DNA from: CAVSUR01 sp052143655
GTDB taxonomy: Bacteria > Actinomycetota > Actinomycetes > Streptosporangiales > Streptosporangiaceae
Direction of reading: 5' to 3'
DNA length: 13,111 bases
NCBI GenBank assembly: GCA_052143655.1
Contig: JBKQSL010000190.1
Coordinates: 1 to 13,111 of the forward strand
Under the pieces are notes generated by a model. That model did not search any database. It saw only the letters and a list, made by a program, of their open reading frames with translations, and was not told where the DNA came from. Each line of letters begins with the position of its first letter. The first letter of the stretch is position 1. Positions 1-7,561 of this stretch are shown piece by piece. The translations under genes were made by a program, and so were the position numbers.

Positions 1-19
1 GCCCGCATAGAGTTGCTGT

Positions 20-2233
20 GTGGCAGATCCGGCGAGCTACCGGCCGGCCCCCGGCTCCATTCCCGAGTCGCCCGGCGTGTACCGGTTCCGCGACGAGCGC
101 GACCGGGTGATATACGTCGGCAAGGCCAAGAACCTGCGATCCCGGCTGAACTCCTACTTCGCTGACTTCGCGGCCCTGCACCCGCGCACCCAGTCGATGC
201 TGCGGACGGCCGCGCGGGTCGACTGGACGATCGTCACCACCGAGGTCGAGGCGCTGCAGCTGGAGTACTCCTGGATCAAGGAGTTCGACCCGCGGTTCAA
301 CGTCCGCTACCGCGACGACAAGAGCTATCCCTACCTCGCGGTGACCATGGACGAAGAATACCCGCGGGTGATGGTGCTGCGGGGGGCCAAGCGGCGCGGG
401 GTGCGCTATTTCGGCCCGTACTCGCACGCCTGGGCGATCCGCGACACCGTGGACACGCTGCTGCGGGTCTTCCCGGTGCGGACCTGCTCAGCCGGGGTCT
501 TCAAGCGGGCGGGGCAGATCGGCCGGCCGTGCCTGCTGGGCTACATCGGCAAGTGCTCGGCACCGTGCGTCGGCCGGATCAGCGAGGCTGAGCATCGCCG
601 GCTGGCCGAGGAGTTCTGCGACTTCATGGCGGGGCAGACCGGCAAGTTCATCCGGCGGCTGGAAGCGGACATGCGCGCGGCCTCGGCGGCCGAGGAATAC
701 GAGCGGGCGGCACGGCTGCGCGACGACATCCAGGCACTGCAGCGGGCCCTGGAGAAGCAGGCCGTCGTGCTGCCCGACGGCACCGACTGCGACGTTATCG
801 CGCTGGCGGAAGATCAGCTCGAGGCGGCCGTGCAGGTCTTCTACGTGCGCGGCGGCCGGGTCCGTGGGCAGCGCGGCTGGGTGGTCGACAAGGTCGACGA
901 TGTCAGCAGCGCCGACCTGGTCGAGCAGTTCCTCGGCCAGGTCTACGGCGACGACAGGGCGGCCCGGGATCATCCCGGCAGCGCCGGTGGCCGCCAGGGG
1001 AATGACGAGATATTCACCGAAAAAGGCCAGGCGCGCTCAGGCCGGCTGCCGTCCGCCAGCGCCGCTGACTCCAGCGCGATCCCGCGCGAGGTGCTCGTGC
1101 CGGTGCCGCCGCCGGACGCCGCGGCCGTCGAGGAGTGGCTGGCCGCCCGCCGGGGCAGCCGGGTCAGCCTGCGGGTGCCGCAGCGCGGTGACAAGAAGGC
1201 CCTGCTGGAGACGGTGGCCAGGAACGCGGCGCAGTCGCTGGCCCTGCACAAGACCCGGCGGGCCAGTGACCTGACCACGCGCAGCCGCGCGCTGGCCGAG
1301 ATCCAGGAGGCCCTCGGCCTGGATGAGGCGCCGCTGCGGATCGAGAGCTACGACGTCTCCAACCTGCAGGGCACGCATGTGGTCGCGTCGATGGTCGTGT
1401 TCGAGGACGGCCTGGCCCGCAAGTCCGAGTACCGCCGGTTCGCGATCAAGGGCCTGGACGGGACCGACGACGTCGCGGCCATCCGCGAGGTGATCGGCCG
1501 GCGGTTCCGCCGTTACCTGGCCGAGCAGCCCGGAGCCGGGGACGGCGGGCTGGCCGGGGACGGCGGGGACGAGCCGGGCTCGGCGGGCGTCGGCCCGGAC
1601 GACCCGGAGCCGACGGCCCGGCGCAAGTTCGCCTACCCGCCCAACCTGCTGGTGATCGACGGCGGCCCCGCGCAGGTGGCTGCGGCCGTGTCGGCGCTGG
1701 AAGAACTCGGCGTGGTCGACGTGTCCGTGTGCGGGCTCGCCAAGCGGCTGGAAGAAGTGTGGCTGCCCGGCGAGGACGGGCCGGTGATCCTGCCGCGCAC
1801 CAGCGAGGGCCTGTACCTGCTGCAGCGGGTCCGGGACGAGGCGCACCGGTTCGCGATCACCTATCACCGGGCCAAGCGCTCCGCGGCGCTGACGGTCAGC
1901 GAGCTTGACAGCGTGCCGGGCCTCGGGCCGGCCCGGCGGGCCGCGCTGCTCAGGGAATTCGGCTCGGTGCGCAAGCTGCGGCAGGCGTCTGCGGCGCAGA
2001 TCGAGGAACTGCCCGGGTTTGGCCCGCGGCTGGCCGCCGCCGTCGTGGCGGCGCTGCACGTCGATACCGGGGAGGACGGCGGCGCCCGGGAGGACAGCAG
2101 CGCGGCCGGGCCGGACAGCGAGACAGCGGGGAAGCACGGCGGCGCGGCCGGGCAGGACGGCAGCGGCGCCGGGGCAACGGGCAGCAGCGCTGCCGGGGGA
2201 GAGCAGCCAGTCACTACGGGGGGACAACGATGA
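20..2233 (+). CDS. uvrC: Excinuclease ABC subunit C (UvrC)
   Basis: UvrC is the nuclease of bacterial nucleotide excision repair; it cuts on both sides of a lesion marked by UvrA/UvrB. The 737-residue protein shows an N-terminal GIY-YIG nuclease domain (GVYRF at 19-23, YVGKAKNLR at 32-40, Glu77), then four cysteines (156, 171, 179, 183) spaced like the Fe-S ligands of E. coli UvrC. A UVR/UvrB-binding motif follows near 225-245, then an RNase H-like nuclease with Asp445, Asp547 and His609, and C-terminal helix-hairpin-helix motifs (about 630-680). An in-frame stop at 8-10 makes GTG 20 the first usable start, and the product begins MADPASYRP as in actinomycete homologues; no good ribosome site is visible. 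Oddities are an insert of roughly 35-40 residues near 311-352 and a Gly/Ala/Ser-rich tail of about 55 residues after 681. Its stop overlaps the next ATG (ATGA). Identity is certain; the role of the extras is unknown. Confidence 0.97.
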   Translation: MADPASYRPAPGSIPESPGVYRFRDERDRVIYVGKAKNLRSRLNSYFADFAALHPRTQSMLRTAARVDWTIVTTEVEALQLEYSWIKEFDPRFNVRYRDDKSYPYLAVTMDEEYPRVMVLRGAKRRGVRYFGPYSHAWAIRDTVDTLLRVFPVRTCSAGVFKRAGQIGRPCLLGYIGKCSAPCVGRISEAEHRRLAEEFCDFMAGQTGKFIRRLEADMRAASAAEEYERAARLRDDIQALQRALEKQAVVLPDGTDCDVIALAEDQLEAAVQVFYVRGGRVRGQRGWVVDKVDDVSSADLVEQFLGQVYGDDRAARDHPGSAGGRQGNDEIFTEKGQARSGRLPSASAADSSAIPREVLVPVPPPDAAAVEEWLAARRGSRVSLRVPQRGDKKALLETVARNAAQSLALHKTRRASDLTTRSRALAEIQEALGLDEAPLRIESYDVSNLQGTHVVASMVVFEDGLARKSEYRRFAIKGLDGTDDVAAIREVIGRRFRRYLAEQPGAGDGGLAGDGGDEPGSAGVGPDDPEPTARRKFAYPPNLLVIDGGPAQVAAAVSALEELGVVDVSVCGLAKRLEEVWLPGEDGPVILPRTSEGLYLLQRVRDEAHRFAITYHRAKRSAALTVSELDSVPGLGPARRAALLREFGSVRKLRQASAAQIEELPGFGPRLAAAVVAALHVDTGEDGGAREDSSAAGPDSETAGKHGGAAGQDGSGAGATGSSAAGGEQPVTTGGQR

Positions 2234-2280
2234 GCAAGAGCACTGCGCCAAGTCGGCCCGCAGCGGGGGCCGGACGGTGA
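2230..2280 (+). CDS. Possible 16-codon coupling mini-ORF between uvrC and rapZ
   Basis: A short frame encodes MSKSTAPSRPAAGAGR. Its ATG overlaps the uvrC stop (ATGA at 2230-2233) and its TGA (2278-2280) overlaps the rapZ ATG at 2280. A G-rich run at about 2217-2223 lies a suitable distance upstream of the ATG and could serve as its ribosome site. The seen arrangement would let ribosomes leaving uvrC re-initiate, translate 16 codons and re-initiate again at rapZ. No domain or known family is recognisable, and in high-GC DNA such a frame could occur by chance. Whether it is translated is inference. Confidence 0.3.
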   Translation: MSKSTAPSRPAAGAGR

Positions 2281-3155
2281 TGCGGGCCGCCGAGCCGCCA
2301 CCGGAGATCGTGATCATCACCGGGATGTCCGGCGCCGGGCGCAGCACCGCGGCCAAGTCGCTGGAGGACCTGGACTGGTTCGTGGCCGACAACCTGCCGC
2401 CGGACCTGCTGCCGATGATGTCGGACCTGGCCCGCCGGGCCAAGGTCGCGGTGCCCCGGCTGGCCGCGGTGGTGGACGTGCGCAGCCGCGCGTTCTCCAC
2501 CGACCTGCAGTCGGTGATCGGCGAGCTGAACGATCGCGGGGACCGGCCGTACGTGGTGTTCCTGGAGGCCGACGACGAGACGCTGGTGCGGCGGTTCGAC
2601 AGCGTCCGCCGCCCGCACCCGCTGCAGGAGACCGGCCGGGTGATCGACGGGATCACCGCCGAGCGAGAGCAGCTGAAGGGCCTGCGGGCCGACGCCGACA
2701 TGCTGATCGACACCACCGAGCTGAACGTGCACCAGCTGCGCGCCCGGATGCGCGAGGAGTTCGGCGGGGACACGGGCCAGACGATGCGGCTGAACATCGT
2801 GTCCTTCGGCTTCAAGTACGGCCTGCCGGTCGACGCGGACATGGCCGTCGACCTGCGGTTCCTGCCGAACCCGCACTGGATTTCCGAGCTGGCGCCGCAG
2901 ACCGGCCAGGACCAGCCGGTCCGGGACTATGTGCTCGGGCAGCCGGGCGCCATCGCCTTCCTGGACGCCTATGTCCGCGCGCTGCAGGTTGCCCTGGCCG
3001 GCTACGAGCAGAACGGCAAGCACTACGTGCTGCTGGCCGTCGGCTGTACCGGCGGCAAGCACCGCAGCGTCGCGATCGCCGAGGAACTCGCGGTCCGGCT
3101 GGCCGGGTCCGGCCCGGTCATCCAGGTGACGCACCGGGACCTGGGACGCGAATGA
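2280..3155 (+). CDS. rapZ: RapZ/YvcJ-family P-loop nucleotide-binding protein
   Basis: This family binds nucleotides; in E. coli RapZ guides RNase E to the small RNA GlmZ and so controls amino-sugar synthesis. The actinobacterial role is less clear. The 291-residue product has a P-loop (GMSGAGRS, 15-22), the DNLPP motif (37-41), a SFGFKYGLP segment (175-183), RFLPNPHW (193-200) and GCTGGKHRS (255-263), all hallmarks of the family, and ends HRDLGRE like the mycobacterial protein. The Walker A lysine is replaced by Arg21, as in many actinobacterial members. A GTG at 2277 directly precedes the ATG in frame, so the start may be one codon earlier; a G-rich run at about 2264-2269 could serve either. 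The stop overlaps the yvcK ATG (ATGA at 3152-3155), indicating translational coupling. Confidence 0.95.
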   Translation: MRAAEPPPEIVIITGMSGAGRSTAAKSLEDLDWFVADNLPPDLLPMMSDLARRAKVAVPRLAAVVDVRSRAFSTDLQSVIGELNDRGDRPYVVFLEADDETLVRRFDSVRRPHPLQETGRVIDGITAEREQLKGLRADADMLIDTTELNVHQLRARMREEFGGDTGQTMRLNIVSFGFKYGLPVDADMAVDLRFLPNPHWISELAPQTGQDQPVRDYVLGQPGAIAFLDAYVRALQVALAGYEQNGKHYVLLAVGCTGGKHRSVAIAEELAVRLAGSGPVIQVTHRDLGRE

Positions 3156-4234
3156 CACAGCCGCCAGACGTCAGCGCGGACCCGGCCGGGGCCCGCGGCC
3201 GCCCGCCCCGCCGCAAGGTCGTCGCGCTCGGCGGCGGGCACGGCCTGGCCGCGTCGCTGTCGGCGCTGCGGCGGGTCACCCGGGAGCTGACCGGCATCGT
3301 GACCGTGGCCGACGACGGCGGCTCCAGCGGCCGGCTGCGGCGCGAGTTCGGCGTGCTGCCGCCGGGGGACCTGCGGATGGCGCTGGCCGCGCTGTGCGGC
3401 GACGACGCCTGGGGCACCACCTGGAGCCGGGTGGTCCAGCACCGCTTCAGCGGAGCCGCGGGCCCGGCCGGCGAGCCGGACGGCCGCGAGACCGAGACCG
3501 GGACGGCGGCCGAGCCCGGGACAGAGACCGGGCTGGCCGGGCACGCCGTCGGCAACGTGCTGATCGTGGCGCTGTGGGAACTGCTCGGCGACACCGTGCA
3601 GGGACTGGACTGGGTCGGCCGGCTGCTCGGCGCGCACGGCCGGGTGCTGCCGATGGCATCGGTGCCGCTGGACCTCGCCGCCGAGGTGGAAGGGGCAGAT
3701 CCGGCCAGGCCGGACGAGGTGACCGCCGTTCGCGGTCAGGTCGCCTGCGCATCGACCACGGGCCGGGTACGGTCGTTGTCATTGATACCCGCCGACCCGC
3801 CCGCCTGCCCGGAAGCGGTCACCGCGGTCGGTGCCGCGGACTGGATCGTGCTCGGGCCAGGCTCCTGGTTCACCAGCGTGATCCCGCACCTGCTGGTACC
3901 GGACCTGGCCGCCGCGCTGATCACGACCCGGGCCCGGCGGCTGGTCGCGCTCAACCTGGCGCCGCAGCCTGGCGAGACGGCAGGGTTCGCCCCGCACACG
4001 CACCTGGAGGTACTGGTCGGCCATGCACCGGAGCTCACGATCGATGTGGTGCTCGCCGACCGGGCCGCGGTAGCAGGGACTACAGCCGAGCTGGAGAAGG
4101 CCGCCGGCCTGCTCGGCGGCAGGCTGGTGCTGGCCGACCTGGCGATGGGGGACGGGTCGCCGCGCCATGACCCGCGGCGGCTGGCGGGCGCGTTCGCGCA
4201 GATATTCGAGGGGGAATGCGGATTATGGCACTGA
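3152..4234 (+). CDS. yvcK: YvcK/CofD-like gluconeogenesis factor
   Basis: YvcK proteins belong to the CofD-like fold, bind UDP-sugars in studied species, and are needed for cell-wall homeostasis and growth on gluconeogenic carbon. The 360-residue product shows the glycine-rich GGGHG near the N-terminus (27-31), the VADDGGSSGRLR motif (52-63), PPGDLR (70-75), GHAVGN (130-135) and GPGSWFTSVIPHLL (235-248). It therefore carries the nucleotide-sugar site expected of the family. A stretch rich in Gly, Glu and Thr at about 101-127, between QHRF and LAGHAVGN, is longer than in the homologues I know, where only a few residues join these motifs. Its ATG overlaps the rapZ stop and its 3' end overlaps the whiA start by 10 bp. 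The rapZ-yvcK-whiA trio is widely conserved in Gram-positive bacteria. Confidence 0.95.
   Translation: MTQPPDVSADPAGARGRPPRRKVVALGGGHGLAASLSALRRVTRELTGIVTVADDGGSSGRLRREFGVLPPGDLRMALAALCGDDAWGTTWSRVVQHRFSGAAGPAGEPDGRETETGTAAEPGTETGLAGHAVGNVLIVALWELLGDTVQGLDWVGRLLGAHGRVLPMASVPLDLAAEVEGADPARPDEVTAVRGQVACASTTGRVRSLSLIPADPPACPEAVTAVGAADWIVLGPGSWFTSVIPHLLVPDLAAALITTRARRLVALNLAPQPGETAGFAPHTHLEVLVGHAPELTIDVVLADRAAVAGTTAELEKAAGLLGGRLVLADLAMGDGSPRHDPRRLAGAFAQIFEGECGLWH
4208..4214 (+). promoter_or_regulatory. Ribosome binding site deciding the whiA start
   Basis: The purine run GAGGGGG lies inside the 3' end of yvcK. It ends 1 nt before the upstream ATG at 4216, too close to serve it, and 10 nt before the ATG at 4225. 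This favours 4225 as the translated start of whiA. Confidence 0.55.
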
Positions 4235-5205
4235 CCGGCCTGGTCAAGGACGAGCTCAGCCGGGTCAGCGTGGTCAAGCCATGCTGTCGCAAGGCGGAGG
4301 TGTCCACCCTGCTGCGGTTCGCCGGCGGGCTGCACCTGGCCGCCGGGCGGATCGTGGTGGAGGCGGAACTGGACACTGGCGCGGCCGCGCGGCGGCTGCG
4401 CAAGGACATCTCCGACGTCTTCGGCCACGCGTCGGAGCTGATCGTGCTCGCGCCGAGCGGCCTGCGCAAGGGGAACCGGTACGTGGTCCGGGTGACCGCC
4501 GACGGCGAGAGCCTGGCCCGGCAGACCGGCCTGGTCGACGGGCACGGTCGGCCCGTGCGCGGTCTGCCGCGGCAGGTGGTCGCCGGGTCCACCTGCGACT
4601 GCGAGGCCGCCTGGCGCGGGGCGTTCCTCGCCCACGGCAGCCTGACCGAGCCGGGCCGGTCGATGTCGCTGGAGATCACTTGTCCCGGCCCGGAGGCGGC
4701 GCTGGCCATGGTCGGCGCCGCCCGGCGGCTGAAGATCCACGCCAAGGCACGGGACGTGCGGGGCGTGGACCGGGTCGTCGTCCGCGACGGGGAGGCGATC
4801 AGCGCGCTGCTGACCCGGCTGGGCGCGCACGACAGCGTGCTGGCGTGGGAGGAGCGGCGGATGCGCCGCGAGGTCCGGGCCACGGCCAACCGGCTCGCCA
4901 ATTTCGACGATGCCAACCTGCGCCGCAGCGCCCGGGCCGCGGTGGCGGCCGGTGCCCGGGTGGAGCGGGCGCTGGAGATCCTGGGCTCCGAGGCGCCCGA
5001 GCACCTGATCGTGGCCGGCCAGCTGCGGATCAAGCACCGCCAGGCCAGCCTGGAGGAGCTGGGCCAGCTCGCCGAGCCGGCCCTGACCAAGGACGCCATC
5101 GCCGGGCGGATCCGGCGGCTGCTGGCGCTGGCCGACCGGCGGGCGGCGGAGCTGGGGGTGCCGGGCACCGAGGCGCAGCTGACCCCCGACATGCTGGTGC
5201 CCTGA
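4225..5205 (+). CDS. whiA: Sporulation/cell-division regulator WhiA
   Basis: WhiA is a DNA-binding regulator that, with WhiB, triggers sporulation septation in Streptomyces; in other Gram-positives it affects division and metabolism. The 326-residue product has an N-terminal domain of the LAGLIDADG homing-endonuclease fold (about 1-220, including CCRKAEVSTLLRFAGGLH at 20-37 and WRGAFLAHGSL at 130-140). This is followed by a basic linker (RRMRREVRATANRLANFDD, 211-229) and a C-terminal helix-turn-helix domain (about 258-312, ASLEELGQL...LTKDAIAGRIRRLL). I chose ATG 4225 over the in-frame ATG 4216 because MALTGLVKDEL matches the usual WhiA N-terminus and the ribosome site fits better. The start lies inside the yvcK 3' end, so expression is probably coupled. 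Leucine codons are almost all CTG (my count 35 CTG, 5 CTC), typical of the core genes here. Confidence 0.96.
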   Translation: MALTGLVKDELSRVSVVKPCCRKAEVSTLLRFAGGLHLAAGRIVVEAELDTGAAARRLRKDISDVFGHASELIVLAPSGLRKGNRYVVRVTADGESLARQTGLVDGHGRPVRGLPRQVVAGSTCDCEAAWRGAFLAHGSLTEPGRSMSLEITCPGPEAALAMVGAARRLKIHAKARDVRGVDRVVVRDGEAISALLTRLGAHDSVLAWEERRMRREVRATANRLANFDDANLRRSARAAVAAGARVERALEILGSEAPEHLIVAGQLRIKHRQASLEELGQLAEPALTKDAIAGRIRRLLALADRRAAELGVPGTEAQLTPDMLVP

Positions 5206-5265
5206 CCGGGCGTTCGCCGGGTAAATGAGGGCCATTAGTCACTAAGCCCGGCCTACCGGGTCCGG

Positions 5266-5271
5266 TAATGT
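5266..5271 (+). promoter_or_regulatory. Possible -10 element for the gap-pgk-tpiA transcript
   Basis: The 125-bp gap between whiA and gap (5206-5330) is the only sizeable non-coding stretch in the plus-strand core block. TAATGT here fits the actinobacterial -10 pattern TAnnnT. No good -35 is visible about 17 bases upstream. A short hairpin (CCCGG 5247-5251 / CCGGG 5256-5260, 4-nt loop) lies just before it and may be a remnant of termination after whiA. The assignment is weak and rests on the gap and the hexamer only. Confidence 0.25.
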
Positions 5272-5330
5272 TCTGGCTCGGCTGGAGCGCCGGAACCGCC
5301 AGCGTAAGCACACAGACGAGGAGAGCTAGC

Positions 5331-6356
5331 GTGACTGTCCGAGTAGGAATAAATGGCTTTGGCCGCATCGGGCGCAACTTCTGGCGGGCCGTGCACTCGG
5401 ACCCGGCGGCGGCCGCCGAGATCGAGATCGTGGCCGCCAATGACCTGACCGACGCGAAGACCCTGGCCCATCTGCTTAAGTACGACACCGTGCTCGGCAC
5501 GCTCGACATCGACGTGCGGGCCGACGGCAGTGTCATTCACGTTGGCGACAGCGAGATCAAGGTGCTGGCCCAGCGGGACCCGGCCGCGCTGCCGTGGGCT
5601 GACCTTGGCGCCGACGTCGTGATCGAGTCGACCGGCATGTTCACCAAGGCCGACGACGCCCGCAAGCACATCGAGGCCGGCGCCAGCAAGGTGATCATCT
5701 CCGCCCCGGCTAAGGGCGAGGACATCACGATCGTGATGGGCGTCAATGACACCAGCTATGACCCGGCCGCGCACCACATCATCTCCAACGCCTCCTGCAC
5801 GACCAACTGCGTCGCGCCGCTGGCCAAGGTGCTGAACGACAGCTTCGGCATCGTCAAGGGCATGATGACCACGATCCACGCCTACACCAACGACCAGGTC
5901 ATCCTGGACTTCCCGCACAAGGACCTGCGCCGGGCCCGGGCCGCCGCGCAGAACATCATCCCCACCACGACCGGTGCCGCCCGGGCCACCTCGCTGGTGC
6001 TGCCCGAGCTGAAGGGCAAGCTGGACGGCCTGGCCATGCGGGTGCCGGTGATGGACGGCTCGGCCACCGACCTGGTGGTGCAGGTGGCGCGCGAGGCGAC
6101 CATCGAGGAAGTCAACGCCGCCTACAAGGCCGCTGCTGACGGCCCGCTCAAGGGCTTCCTGTACTACGCGACCGACCCGATCGTGTCCTCCGACATCGTC
6201 GGCACGCCGTACTCCTGCACGTTCGACTCGCTGCTCACGATGACGGCCGGCGACCAGATCAAGGTCATCGGCTGGTACGACAACGAGTGGGGATACTCGC
6301 GGCGGCTGTCCGACCTGACCATGCTGGTGGGCTCCCGCCTGGGCGACGGGTCATGA
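5331..6356 (+). CDS. gap: Glyceraldehyde-3-phosphate dehydrogenase
   Basis: The enzyme converts glyceraldehyde-3-phosphate, phosphate and NAD+ to 1,3-bisphosphoglycerate in the cytoplasm. The 341-residue product has the N-terminal dinucleotide-binding GINGFGRIGRN motif (6-16), the ANDLTD segment (36-41), the catalytic ASCTTNC block with nucleophile Cys156, partner His183, and the C-terminal WYDNEWGYS signature. The frame is open upstream to an ATG at 5268, but GTG 5331 is preferred: it has a good GAGGAGAG ribosome site at 5318-5325 and gives the canonical N-terminus without an extra 21 residues. The stop overlaps the pgk ATG (6353-6356). It opens a lower-glycolysis operon and is probably driven from the whiA-gap gap. 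Confidence 0.97.
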   Translation: MTVRVGINGFGRIGRNFWRAVHSDPAAAAEIEIVAANDLTDAKTLAHLLKYDTVLGTLDIDVRADGSVIHVGDSEIKVLAQRDPAALPWADLGADVVIESTGMFTKADDARKHIEAGASKVIISAPAKGEDITIVMGVNDTSYDPAAHHIISNASCTTNCVAPLAKVLNDSFGIVKGMMTTIHAYTNDQVILDFPHKDLRRARAAAQNIIPTTTGAARATSLVLPELKGKLDGLAMRVPVMDGSATDLVVQVAREATIEEVNAAYKAAADGPLKGFLYYATDPIVSSDIVGTPYSCTFDSLLTMTAGDQIKVIGWYDNEWGYSRRLSDLTMLVGSRLGDGS

Positions 6357-7561
6357 AGACCGTTGACGAGCTGGATGTCGGCGGCCGGGCCGTCTTCCTG
6401 CGAGCCGACCTGAACGTCCCGCTGGATGGCACCACCATTACCGACGACGGCCGGATCCGGGCCAGCATGCCCACGATCACCAGCCTGACCAGCCGGGGCG
6501 CGCGCGTGATCATCTGCGCGCACCTCGGCCGGCCCAAGGGCGCCGACTACGCCGAGCGGGCGGAGCGCGGGCCATCGCTCGCGCCCGTCGCGCACCGGCT
6601 CGCCGAGCTGCTGGGCAGCGAGGTGGCGCTGGCCGAGGACGTCGCCGGGCCGGGTGCCGCCACGGTGGCCGCCGGCCTGCGGGACGGCCAGGTCGGGCTG
6701 CTGGAGAACGTGCGGTTCGAGTCGGCCGAGACCAGCAAGGACGACGCCGAGCGCGGTGAGTTCGCGCGCCGCCTGGCCGGCCTGGCGCAGCTGTACGTCG
6801 GAGACGGCTTCGGCGCGCTGCACCGCAAGCACGCCAGCGTCTACGACGTGCCGGGCCTGCTGCCGCACGCGGCGGGCAAGCTGGTCGTGGCCGAGGTGGA
6901 AGTGCTGCAGCAGCTGACCCACGACCCCAAGCGGCCCTATGTCGTCGTGCTCGGCGGCGCCAAGGTCTCCGACAAGCTCGGGGTGATCACCAACCTGCTG
7001 GACAAGGCCGACCGGCTGCTGATCGGCGGCGGCATGGTGTTCACGTTCCTGGCCGCGCAGGGCCACGAGATCGGCAAGTCACTGCTCGAGGCGGACCAGC
7101 TCGACGCGGTGCGCTCGATGCTGGCCGACGCGAAGGACCGAGGGGTCGACCTGGTGCTGCCGGTCGACCTCGTCGGGGCGACTGAGTTCGCGGCCGACGC
7201 GGAGCACGCCGTCTACCCGGCCGACGGCTTCCCCGCCGACCGGATCGGCCTGGACATCGGCCCGCAGACGTGCAAGCTGTTCGCCAGCAAGCTGGCCGAC
7301 GCGGCGACGGTGTTCTGGAACGGCCCCGCCGGCGTGTTCGAGTTCCCGGCCTTCGCGGCCGGCACCCGGGCGGTGGCCGAGGCCATCGGCCGGGTGCAGG
7401 GGATGACCGTGGTCGGCGGCGGCGATTCAGCCGCCGCGATCCGGCGGCTGGGCATCGGCGAAAGCTCGTTCGGCCACATCTCCACCGGCGGCGGCGCCAG
7501 CCTTGAGTACCTGGAAGGCGCGACGCTGCCCGGGCTGGCCGCGCTCGGGGCCGCGCGATGA
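6353..7561 (+). CDS. pgk: Phosphoglycerate kinase
   Basis: The enzyme transfers phosphate from 1,3-bisphosphoglycerate to ADP, giving ATP and 3-phosphoglycerate. The 402-residue product is full length, with the signature FLRADLNVP (15-23), the substrate-binding HLGRPKG (57-63), RKHAS (158-162), GGAKVSDKL (201-209), WNGPAGVFE (322-330) and the nucleotide-binding GGGDSAAA (355-362). An in-frame upstream ATG at 6287 lies deep inside gap and is not credible. ATG 6353 gives MKTVDELDV, a normal N-terminus, and overlaps the gap stop by 4 bp. No strong ribosome site precedes it, so translation probably depends on coupling to gap. Its own stop overlaps the tpiA ATG in the same way. Confidence 0.97.
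   Translation: MKTVDELDVGGRAVFLRADLNVPLDGTTITDDGRIRASMPTITSLTSRGARVIICAHLGRPKGADYAERAERGPSLAPVAHRLAELLGSEVALAEDVAGPGAATVAAGLRDGQVGLLENVRFESAETSKDDAERGEFARRLAGLAQLYVGDGFGALHRKHASVYDVPGLLPHAAGKLVVAEVEVLQQLTHDPKRPYVVVLGGAKVSDKLGVITNLLDKADRLLIGGGMVFTFLAAQGHEIGKSLLEADQLDAVRSMLADAKDRGVDLVLPVDLVGATEFAADAEHAVYPADGFPADRIGLDIGPQTCKLFASKLADAATVFWNGPAGVFEFPAFAAGTRAVAEAIGRVQGMTVVGGGDSAAAIRRLGIGESSFGHISTGGGASLEYLEGATLPGLAALGAAR

Noticed and set aside
1037..2842. Very long minus-strand open frame (601 codons) opposite uvrC and rapZ
   Set aside because: It is a GC-driven shadow: repetitive Arg/Ser/Pro composition, no recognisable motif, and it spans two clearly real genes on the other strand.
4225..5205. 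whiA as a possible homing endonuclease or mobile element
   Set aside because: The LAGLIDADG fold is the normal N-terminal domain of WhiA, which is a host regulator fused to a helix-turn-helix, in its conserved gene neighbourhood.
3736..5235. 499-codon minus-strand open frame opposite yvcK and whiA
   Set aside because: The composition is typical of an antisense frame in high-GC DNA, and both genes beneath it have strong family motifs.
5268..5330. N-terminal extension of GAPDH from the ATG at 5268
   Set aside because: A good GAGGAG site precedes GTG 5331, which gives the canonical GAPDH N-terminus; the 21 extra residues have no counterpart in the family.
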